Below, in pieces: positions 1 to 5,140 of a stretch of DNA of 5,140 bases. Where the stretch lies: positions 1 through 5,140 of the forward strand of contig CAIXFB010000388.1 in the NCBI GenBank assembly GCA_903918595.1. The letters run 5' to 3'. Position 1 is the first letter of the stretch. Every line of letters starts with the position of its first letter. This DNA comes from an uncultured Actinomycetes bacterium (lineage in GTDB: Bacteria; Actinomycetota; Actinomycetes; S36-B12). The notes under the pieces were generated by a model. The model was not told the origin of the DNA. It worked only from the letters and a program-made list of their open reading frames with translations, and searched no databases. The position numbers and the translations under genes are program-made.

Positions 1-570
1 GCCCGCCAAGCATTACTGCGATTGGCTGCCGGAACCTTGATGCCCGATGAGGGCAATGTGCGCCGCAGCGACACCGTGATCCCGATGGTTGAACTCGCGC
101 GGGCCTTGGATCGTAGGTTCACGATTCGGCAGAACATTTACTTGCTGGGCGGTCTGCTGGGAATGACCCCGAATCAGATCGGTGCGCAGGTGGCCTCGAT
201 CGCTGAGCAGGCCGGGGTCGATTCGATGATGGACCGGTATCTCGGTGCCGCTCCAGCGGTGACCCGCCAGCGCATGGCGTGGACCATCGCTATGGCTACC
301 CACGCCAGGGCGTACGCGGTTGATCGAGCGCTAGTCGTGGGGGAGCGCGAATTCAGGGAGCGCTGCTGGGAGCAGTTGACCGAGGCCAAGCGGCTGGGCA
401 CCACGTTCCTCGTTGCCACAGATGCCCCGCGGCCGCTGCGCGAGTTCTGTGATCGTGCACTTGTGATTATTGACGGTTCTATTCAGGCCGCTGGCAGCGT
501 GGATGAAGCGATCGAGCTGCTCCGAGAGGCGCGCGCTCAAGGGAAAACAGACGAGCCGCCCCTAGGGTAG
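1..570 (+). CDS. Degenerate ABC transporter nucleotide-binding protein, polysaccharide/teichoic-acid export type (5' partial)
   Basis: The frame is open from base 1, so the start lies upstream; 189 residues are visible (numbered here from base 1). They follow the Wzt/TagH-type nucleotide-binding fold: LLRLAAGT (5-12) after the P-loop, MVEL (29-32) at the Q-loop region, NIYLLGGLLGM (45-55) as the family helix, RMAWTIAMATH (91-101) after the signature, VVGEREF (112-118) after Walker B, and CDRALVIIDG (150-159) near the end. ATP-using residues are missing. The Walker A GKST position reads ARQA (1-4), the signature SSGM/SGGQ position reads PAVT (85-88), the Walker B Glu is R109 after a retained D108, and the H-loop His is T140. 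The reading frame is intact, so this looks like a retained pseudo-ATPase and not a decaying gene. It ends soon after the ATPase fold, with no Wzt-like carbohydrate-binding extension. It may pair with an active ATPase or the permease upstream, or have a regulatory role. Family assignment is good; the role is inference. An internal TTG at 22 lies after the P-loop and is not a credible start. Confidence 0.8.
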   Translation, partial: ARQALLRLAAGTLMPDEGNVRRSDTVIPMVELARALDRRFTIRQNIYLLGGLLGMTPNQIGAQVASIAEQAGVDSMMDRYLGAAPAVTRQRMAWTIAMATHARAYAVDRALVVGEREFRERCWEQLTEAKRLGTTFLVATDAPRPLREFCDRALVIIDGSIQAAGSVDEAIELLREARAQGKTDEPPLG

Positions 571-574
571 AGGG
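563..574 (+). promoter_or_regulatory. Ribosome binding site of the sulfotransferase gene
   Basis: Purine-rich TAGGG (563-567) and GAGGG (570-574) precede the ATG at 576. AGGG at 564-567 has a normal spacing of about 8 nt, while the second copy is too close to work well. The site overlaps the end and TAG stop of the upstream ABC gene, which fits translation following on from that gene. Confidence 0.5.
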
Positions 575-575
575 C

Positions 576-1730
576 ATGTCTGAGGCCGGTTTCGCTGTAG
601 CACCGGCAATCGCGCCAAACGGACTGCTGTTGCACATTGGCGTCCACAAGACCGGTACCACCGCAATTCAGGCAGCTTTGGCCTATGCCCGAACCGATCT
701 AGCCGCCAACGGCGTTCGATACCCCGGAAAATTGCAGGCCCACCACCGGGCCGCGCTGGCTGTACTCGGCCGGCCGTGGGGGTGGAATAGCCGGGGCGGC
801 GCGGTTCTTGACACCGAGCATTTCGACAAGTTGGCAAAGCGGGCCAATGCGTACAGCGGTCGGGTAGTGATTAGCAGTGAATTCTTTTGCGAGGCTGATG
901 AAGAAACCGCCCGCACGGTAGTTGAGCGGCTTGGCGGTGAACGGGTGCAGGTCGTCATCACCCTGCGCAATCTTGGGAAACTCCTCTCCTCCTCGTGGCA
1001 GCAATACCTGAAATACGGTCTCACCACTCCGTACGAGAAGTGGCTCGAAGACGTGTTCGCCAACCCCGGTGCTGCTCGCATTTCACCCACCTTTTGGAAG
1101 CGACACGATCACGGGGCGGTTCTTACTCGGTGGGCTGCTGCGGTTGGTCCTGAAAACGTGAGTGTTCTAGTCCTTGAGGATGTGCCACGAGAATCCATGT
1201 TCGTCACGTTCGCGCAGATGCTGGGCGTACCTTCTGACATTTTGACCACGCGGATGGATCTGACCAGCAATCGGTCCATGACGGCCGCTGAGGCTGAGCT
1301 TCTGGTGCAACTCAATGCTCGAGTCAAGAACGAGATGCAGTGGAACGATTACGTGCGCTTGGTCCGGCGAGGTGTTGCACTCGGAATGGTTGAGGGCCGT
1401 GAACCAGATGCGTCCGAGCCACGCTTGGTGACTCCGGATTGGGCTTTGGACGCTGCTGCCGAGCATGGTGCTGCCGCAGCAGCAACGATCGGCGCACTTG
1501 GCGTGAACGTTTACGGCAATCTTGATGCGCTTGCGGTTCGTGTTCCATCAGCGGGAATTGCAACCGATCCATCAGAGGTGCCCATCGCGGCTGCGGTGGA
1601 AGCACTCGCATCGGTGATTGCTGCCTCACGTGATGAAGCAACCTCGCGCCAACTTGCCGGCCGGTTAGTTCGGGCTACTCGCAAGCAGGGAATTTCCTCA
1701 CTTTTTCACAAGGACGACGAGTCCCGGTGA
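576..1730 (+). CDS. Sulfotransferase family protein (PAPS-dependent)
   Basis: This 384-residue soluble protein is likely to transfer sulfate from PAPS to a sugar or polyol hydroxyl in the cytoplasm. The PAPS 5'-phosphosulfate loop is HIGVHKTGTT (20-29), directly after the first beta strand. VVISSEFF (97-104) is the next conserved strand, and its E102 is a candidate catalytic acid/base. TLRNLGKLLSSSWQQY (129-144) fits the 3'-phosphate-binding region, with R131 and one of S138-S140. FWKRHDH (173-179), VSVLVLED (195-202) and SNRSMTAAEAELL (231-243) follow, as in actinobacterial relatives I recall. Residues from about 290 onward are Ala-rich and poorly conserved. ATG 576 is chosen because it leaves a short lead before the P-loop, has an SD-like sequence, and sits 5 nt after the preceding stop. 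The stop overlaps the next start by 4 nt. The acceptor cannot be read from sequence; the operon points to a glycopolymer or glycolipid intermediate. Family confidence is high, substrate unknown. Confidence 0.85.
   Translation: MSEAGFAVAPAIAPNGLLLHIGVHKTGTTAIQAALAYARTDLAANGVRYPGKLQAHHRAALAVLGRPWGWNSRGGAVLDTEHFDKLAKRANAYSGRVVISSEFFCEADEETARTVVERLGGERVQVVITLRNLGKLLSSSWQQYLKYGLTTPYEKWLEDVFANPGAARISPTFWKRHDHGAVLTRWAAAVGPENVSVLVLEDVPRESMFVTFAQMLGVPSDILTTRMDLTSNRSMTAAEAELLVQLNARVKNEMQWNDYVRLVRRGVALGMVEGREPDASEPRLVTPDWALDAAAEHGAAAAATIGALGVNVYGNLDALAVRVPSAGIATDPSEVPIAAAVEALASVIAASRDEATSRQLAGRLVRATRKQGISSLFHKDDESR
1727..1730 (+). other. GTGA stop/start overlap
   Basis: The GTG start of the DUF5941-type phosphotransferase (1727-1729) shares bases with the TGA stop of the sulfotransferase (1728-1730). 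The only SD-like run, AAGGA at 1710-1714, is about 12 nt upstream and weak, so translation probably depends on ribosomes finishing the upstream gene. Confidence 0.8.
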
Positions 1731-3472
1731 GTGAACCGGCATCTGGTTCGACGATTGAGCTGCTAGCCGAGCTCATTGAACGGCTGCGCCCGGCCACCGA
1801 GCCGGTGATTGTGGTTGCTACCGATCTCGTGGTCTCTGCTGCTGCCATCAGCCCAGTAGCCGAAGATGCCTTTGCGGGTACCAGCGCAATGGTGGTTGCC
1901 GATAGGACAGGTGACCTGCGCGTTCTGCACCACCAGGTGGTCAGCGCTGGCACGACGTTTCACACGGTAGGCGCCCCCACGCACAAAAGTGTTGGGGTGC
2001 TGCGCATTTCAGTAGCTGATGCTCCAGTAGCAGTTGCTGCGCTAACAACGCTGCGCGAGCATCTTGCGCACGAGGAAATCGTTGTGGCACCAAATGAGTT
2101 TCCTGAACTGGTGCTCGTAGCTTTGGTTCGAAATGGCGTGTCGGTGCGCGCAGTTGGTCTCGTTGATGTTCCATGGTTTCGCGGAGCGCGGGTCGATCCA
2201 GATGTCCTGCTCCGTGTTGATTCCGTGCCTGTTGATCGGATCAGGCGATTACAAGCGAATCGGATCGACGATGGCTTTTACTCAACCTTTGTGGTGCGCA
2301 AAGCATCCAAACCATTGACGCGGGCCGCACTTTCGCTCGGGCTTTCCCCCAACACGATCACCGTGATCTCTTTTGTGGTGGGAATCGCGTCAGCGTTTGC
2401 CTTTGCTGGTGGCACCTTTGGTTGGCTGCTCCTTGGCGCAGTGCTGCTGCAACTAAGCCTGATCATCGATTGCGTCGACGGTGAAGTAGCGCGGGCCACC
2501 CGGCGGTTCAGCGCACTGGGTGCGTGGCTTGATGCCTCAACAGATCGCGTTAAAGAGTTTGCGGTGTATGGCGGTTTGGCGGTGGGCGCTGCGCGTTTGG
2601 GCAACGATGTGTGGTGGCTCGTCCTCGTGTTGATAACGCTTCAAACATTCCGGCATATGGGTGATTACGACTTTGCCAGGGTCCAGCGCCTGCGCGAGGC
2701 AATTGTGCCCGTGCGGTCTCTGCTTGACCCCTCGGATGGAAATGCAATCAGTGCTGGGCTCTCTGTAGCGACGGCAATGCAGGCCTCACGCAGTATGAAT
2801 CGGTCATCGATCGTGCGCTGGGCGAAAAAGGTAATCCATATGCCGATCGGTGAGCGTTGGCTGCTGATCAGTGTTGTGGCAGTTGTTGCTGGCCCCGACT
2901 GGGCACTGATTGCGTTGTTGATCGCCGGGCTGATCGCATTGGGTTATGTGCTGGTTGGTCGCACGCTGCGCACACTCACCTGGCATGAACCATTGGTGGG
3001 TAGCGGTGTGCAGTTCCTCCGCGAGCAAATCGATCTTGGTCCACTCGGTAGCGCCATCGCGAGTGTGTTCCCGGAGTCGCGACGCACTCGAGTACTCAGC
3101 GCGCGGTGGGGCTGGTCGATTCCCGCGCTGCTGCGGTTGCTCGAACTCGGCGCTGTCACAGTGTTGGTGCTGCAGGTGTTTCCCGATGCGGTAGTTATTG
3201 GCTATGTCTGGCTTTTTGTTGTGGCCTACCACCACTACGACACGTTGTATCGAACGCTCAACGGTGCGAGCGTGCCCCGCTGGATCGTGTGGACGGGGCT
3301 CGGCTGGGACGGGCGCTTGATTGTGGTTGCGGGATTGGCGTTGCTCGCCGCATCTGCATCGGCGTTCGCCACTGGGATGCTTGTCATGGCCATTGCCCTC
3401 TTCATTCTTTTCGTACCCGTAGCCTCAGTCCAGTGGCTACGCAGCAATCGAGTTGTGGGAGGTGAGTTGTGA
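1727..3472 (+). CDS. CDP-alcohol phosphotransferase with N-terminal extra domain and C-terminal DUF5941-like region
   Basis: This 581-residue protein has three parts. Residues 25-165 form a soluble alpha/beta domain. Its PVIVVATDLVVSA strand (26-38) and GVLRI/LALVRNGV-type segments recall a nucleotidyltransferase fold, but no GxGTR nucleotide-binding loop is visible. Residues 180-410 are the CDP-alcohol phosphotransferase: LSPNTIT (206-212) begins the first membrane helix, and the signature at 248-273 is complete (D248, D251-G252, A255-R256, G265, D269, D273). These Asp residues bind the metal and CDP, and the last is the proposed base. PIGERW (373-378) and GRTLRTL (411-417) follow. Residues 460-570 are hydrophobic and contain AYHHYDTLYR (500-509), which I recall from DUF5941 proteins of Streptomyces. 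Likely membrane helices lie near 208-228, 231-249, 376-413, 464-501 and 528-567. It should transfer a phospho-alcohol from a CDP-linked donor to a membrane or polyol acceptor; the substrate is unknown. The GTG start is fixed by the overlap with the preceding stop. Confidence 0.88.
   Translation: MSEPASGSTIELLAELIERLRPATEPVIVVATDLVVSAAAISPVAEDAFAGTSAMVVADRTGDLRVLHHQVVSAGTTFHTVGAPTHKSVGVLRISVADAPVAVAALTTLREHLAHEEIVVAPNEFPELVLVALVRNGVSVRAVGLVDVPWFRGARVDPDVLLRVDSVPVDRIRRLQANRIDDGFYSTFVVRKASKPLTRAALSLGLSPNTITVISFVVGIASAFAFAGGTFGWLLLGAVLLQLSLIIDCVDGEVARATRRFSALGAWLDASTDRVKEFAVYGGLAVGAARLGNDVWWLVLVLITLQTFRHMGDYDFARVQRLREAIVPVRSLLDPSDGNAISAGLSVATAMQASRSMNRSSIVRWAKKVIHMPIGERWLLISVVAVVAGPDWALIALLIAGLIALGYVLVGRTLRTLTWHEPLVGSGVQFLREQIDLGPLGSAIASVFPESRRTRVLSARWGWSIPALLRLLELGAVTVLVLQVFPDAVVIGYVWLFVVAYHHYDTLYRTLNGASVPRWIVWTGLGWDGRLIVVAGLALLAASASAFATGMLVMAIALFILFVPVASVQWLRSNRVVGGEL
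3457..3465 (+). promoter_or_regulatory. Strong Shine-Dalgarno site of the second phosphotransferase gene
   Basis: GGGAGGTGA lies inside the last codons of the upstream gene. Its GGAGG core (3458-3462) is 6 nt before GTG 3469. It is the best anti-SD match at any gene start in the window and supports the GTG start. It also suggests that this gene can be initiated independently of, or more strongly than, its neighbours. Confidence 0.8.
3469..3472 (+). other. GTGA stop/start overlap
   Basis: The GTG start of the second phosphotransferase (3469-3471) overlaps the TGA stop of the first (3470-3472). This is the same arrangement as at 1727-1730, but here it has a strong SD. Confidence 0.85.
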
Positions 3473-4275
3473 CCGAGAAAATCACCCGTCCGGCCCGGCC
3501 CACCATTGCCCAAATCAGGGAGGTGGGTCAACCGCCTGCGGTCCGTGGCCGCAAGAACTCTGAACACTGGGTTGCCGATGTGTATCTGCGCAAGATTTCC
3601 CCGTATCTGACCTTGGTGCTGCTGCGCACATCGATCAGTGCCAATCAGGTCACGTGGCTCATGGTGCTCACCGGCATGGGCGCGGCTGCTGCGCTCCTCA
3701 TCCCGGGTTTGCCGGGTGGTTTTCTTGCGATGGCGCTGGGTCAAATGCAGATGCTCTGGGACTGCAGTGACGGCGAAGTTGCGCGTTGGCGCCAGACCAC
3801 CAGCCCCAAGGGTGTCTTCATTGACCGGGTTGGTCATTACACCGCTGAAGGTCTGATCCCGATTGCGTTGGGCCTGCGCGCTGCTGGCTTCCCAGAATCT
3901 GGCTGGCTTGATTCCCCATGGCCGCTGATCGGCGCTCTGCTTGCGGTGTTGATTCTCTACAACAAGTCGCTCAATGACATGGTGCACGTCTCGCGGGCAT
4001 ACAACAACATGCCAAGGCTTGAAGACAAGGCCGAGGTGGGGGAGCCATCATCAGGTGGCTTGCGCAAGCTCCGATCCCTCGCACGTTTCGTGCCGTTCCA
4101 TCGCGCATACCACTCCGTGGAGTTAACGATTTTGGCGTTTATTGCATCCGTTGTTGACGCTGCAATGGGCGGTCTCGGTGCCACTCAGTTCCTGGTCGGA
4201 GCCCTCGCGATCCTCGCGCTCGTGACGGTTGTTGGTCACCTGCTCGCCATTCTTTCCTCGAGTCGGTTGCGTTGA
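3469..4275 (+). CDS. Second CDP-alcohol phosphotransferase, variant active-site motif
   Basis: This 268-residue integral membrane protein has a single CDP-alcohol phosphotransferase domain. SEHWVADVYLRKIS (31-44) leads into SANQVTWLMVLTG (57-69), the start of the first helix. The signature runs from D98 to H123: D98, D101-G102, A105-R106, G115 and D119 are present, but the fourth Asp position is H123. An acidic E127 lies one helical turn further on. Probable membrane helices are near 60-80, 82-98, 125-140, 152-167, 217-235 and 240-262. I recall Streptomyces relatives that also lack the fourth Asp here and carry an acidic residue four positions later, which would make this a subfamily trait and not a local mutation. 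It lies directly after a canonical phosphotransferase with a 4-nt overlap, so the two may handle different donors, act in sequence or form a heterodimer. CDP-alcohol phosphotransferases are generally dimers. Start GTG 3469 is well supported by the SD at 3457-3465. Family is certain; activity and substrate are open. Confidence 0.87.
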   Translation: MTEKITRPARPTIAQIREVGQPPAVRGRKNSEHWVADVYLRKISPYLTLVLLRTSISANQVTWLMVLTGMGAAAALLIPGLPGGFLAMALGQMQMLWDCSDGEVARWRQTTSPKGVFIDRVGHYTAEGLIPIALGLRAAGFPESGWLDSPWPLIGALLAVLILYNKSLNDMVHVSRAYNNMPRLEDKAEVGEPSSGGLRKLRSLARFVPFHRAYHSVELTILAFIASVVDAAMGGLGATQFLVGALAILALVTVVGHLLAILSSSRLR

Positions 4276-4277
4276 TG
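4273..4277 (+). other. TGATG stop/start overlap
   Basis: The TGA stop at 4273-4275 shares its A with ATG 4275-4277 of the glycosyltransferase gene. A TTG at 4272-4274 is in frame immediately before the ATG and could add one residue. No clear SD is visible just upstream, so initiation is probably coupled to termination. Confidence 0.7.
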
Positions 4278-5135
4278 TCAGATTTCGGCGTCGTCATTTT
4301 GACGATGGGCACTCGGCCAGCGGAGTTGCGCAAGGCGATCGATTCGGTGCTTGCTCAACAGGATGTCACCTGCGACATCGTGGTCGTCGGCAATGGCTGG
4401 CAACCGGTTGATCTACCCGAGGGTGTGGGCGCATTGGGGCTGCCCGAAAACGTAGGTATCCCGGCTGGCCGAAATGCTGGGGTTCCGCAGGTTCGCGGCG
4501 ACCTCCTGTTTTTCCTCGACGACGATGCCGAACTCGCGAACCCCGGCTTTCTTGCAGAAGTACGACGACGCTTCGAGTCAGATCCACAGCTGGGTTTGAT
4601 TCAGCCACGCGTTGTGGATCCCACTGGACGGCGAGCGCCTGGGCGTTGGGTGCCGCGCCTGCGCGTGGGTGATCCTGCGACGCCGGGTCCGGCAACTTCG
4701 TTGTGGGAGGGCGCCGTTGCTATCCGGCCTGAAGTGTTTGCAGCGACGGGTGGCTGGCCGGGTGAATTCTTCTACGCGCACGAGGGCATTGATTTGGTCT
4801 GGCGTGTCTGGGATGCGGGCTACGTTGCTTGGTATGCGGGCGATCTGCAGGTGCACCATCCGGTGATTGATCCGTTGAGGCATGCAGAGTTCTATCGCAT
4901 GAACGCACGCAACCGGGTGTGGTTGGCGCGGCGCAATTTGCCTGCGGTGCTTGAACCCATCTATGTGGGTTCGTGGGTCGTGTTGGCCACCGTGCGCGTG
5001 CGAGACCCCAAAGCTCGGGCGGCATGGTTTGCCGGTTTGCGGGAGGGGATCAGCACTCCGCCTGTGGAGCGTCGCCCGATCAAATGGAAAACAGTGTGGG
5101 AGATGTCAAAGGCCGGTCGGCCACCTGTCGTGTAG
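4275..5135 (+). CDS. Family 2 glycosyltransferase
   Basis: This 286-residue GT-A fold protein (numbered from ATG 4275) has no obvious membrane helix and should act at the inner face of the membrane. The N-terminal strand and helix are GVVILTMGTRPAELRKAIDS (5-24). VVVGNGW (36-42) takes the place of the usual VVDNGS, with G39 at the common nucleotide-binding Asp. LPENVGIPAGRNAGV (56-70) and LFFLDDDAEL (78-87) follow, the latter carrying the metal-binding DxD as D82-D84. EGAVAIRPEVF (145-155) is the acceptor-side loop. AHEGIDLVWR (168-177) occupies the catalytic ED region but reads E170-G171. HHPV (194-197) and RMNARNRVWLARRN (208-221) match rhamnosyltransferase-like GT2 enzymes. The C-terminal end (WFAGLREG, 251-258; KWKTVWEM, 270-277; GRPPVV, 281-286) matches my memory of a Streptomyces enzyme found beside CDP-alcohol phosphotransferases. 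The sugar donor cannot be told. ATG 4275 is preferred over the adjacent TTG. The TAG stop is five bases from the window end, so the operon may continue. Confidence 0.87.
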   Translation: MSDFGVVILTMGTRPAELRKAIDSVLAQQDVTCDIVVVGNGWQPVDLPEGVGALGLPENVGIPAGRNAGVPQVRGDLLFFLDDDAELANPGFLAEVRRRFESDPQLGLIQPRVVDPTGRRAPGRWVPRLRVGDPATPGPATSLWEGAVAIRPEVFAATGGWPGEFFYAHEGIDLVWRVWDAGYVAWYAGDLQVHHPVIDPLRHAEFYRMNARNRVWLARRNLPAVLEPIYVGSWVVLATVRVRDPKARAAWFAGLREGISTPPVERRPIKWKTVWEMSKAGRPPVV

Positions 5136-5140
5136 CTAGC

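Noticed and set aside
538..552. GKT-like triplet near the end of the ABC protein, resembling a Walker A remnant.
   Set aside because: It sits in the C-terminal tail (residues 181-183) after the nucleotide-binding fold, with no beta strand before it, so it cannot be the P-loop.
22..570. A complete small protein starting at TTG 22.
   Set aside because: The frame is open to base 1 and residues 5-12 continue the helix after Walker A, so the gene is cut by the window edge and does not start here.
1452..1483. Inverted repeat GCTGCTGC...GCAGCAGC with a 16-nt loop, possible hairpin or terminator.
   Set aside because: It lies within the sulfotransferase coding sequence, comes from alternating Ala codons, and has no T-run after it.
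1757..1774. GAGCT...AGCTC short inverted repeat just after the DUF5941-type gene start.
   Set aside because: A 5-bp stem with an 8-nt loop inside coding sequence (Glu-Leu-rich codons) is expected by chance.
3106..3465. A 119-codon + strand frame overlapping the end of the DUF5941-type gene.
   Set aside because: It is out of frame inside a convincing domain, with Cys/Arg-rich low-meaning sequence and no ribosome binding site of note.
3235..3987. A 250-codon open frame on the minus strand.
   Set aside because: It lies antisense across the junction of two clear membrane-enzyme genes. Its translation is rich in Arg, His, Thr and Gln with no recognisable domain. It is a mirror of GC-rich coding on the + strand.
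5111..5122. GGCCGGTCGGCC near-palindrome close to the end of the GT2 gene, possible terminator stem.
   Set aside because: It is within the coding sequence, too short to form a good stem, and has no following T-run; only five bases remain after the stop codon.

Overview
The window is a densely packed stretch of an actinobacterial-type chromosome. It is fairly GC-rich by eye, with GTG and TTG starts and mixed TGA/TAG stops. All five genes lie on the + strand with almost no non-coding DNA. The proteins most closely resemble, from my memory of the families and not from a search, a cell-envelope glycopolymer locus of Streptomyces and other Actinobacteria. That locus combines a DUF5941-type CDP-alcohol phosphotransferase, a second CDP-alcohol phosphotransferase, a family 2 glycosyltransferase and an ABC exporter. 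I cannot assign a genus.

Layout: (1) 1-570 is the 3' part of an ABC nucleotide-binding protein of the polysaccharide/teichoic-acid export type (Wzt/TagH-like). Every catalytic motif visible in it has been replaced. (2) 576-1730 is a PAPS-dependent sulfotransferase-like protein. (3) 1727-3472 is a three-part protein: a soluble N-terminal domain, a CDP-alcohol phosphotransferase core with an intact four-Asp motif, and a C-terminal membrane region of DUF5941 type. (4) 3469-4275 is a second, short CDP-alcohol phosphotransferase whose fourth motif Asp is His. (5) 4275-5135 is a GT2 glycosyltransferase.

The gene junctions are a 5-nt gap, two 4-nt GTGA overlaps and a 1-nt TGATG overlap, so the set is very probably one translationally coupled operon that continues upstream of the window. 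There is no gene-free stretch of any size. I see no tRNA, rRNA, CRISPR array, insertion sequence, terminator or convincing promoter.

Working model (inference): the two phosphotransferases transfer phospho-alcohol groups from CDP-activated donors onto a lipid or glycan acceptor in the membrane. The GT2 adds sugar, the sulfotransferase adds sulfate, and an ABC exporter moves the product outward. The most unusual points are the apparently ATPase-dead ABC subunit, the paired canonical and non-canonical CDP-alcohol phosphotransferases, and the sulfotransferase inside the same operon. Together they suggest a sulfated, phosphodiester-containing envelope glycolipid or glycopolymer of unknown structure.
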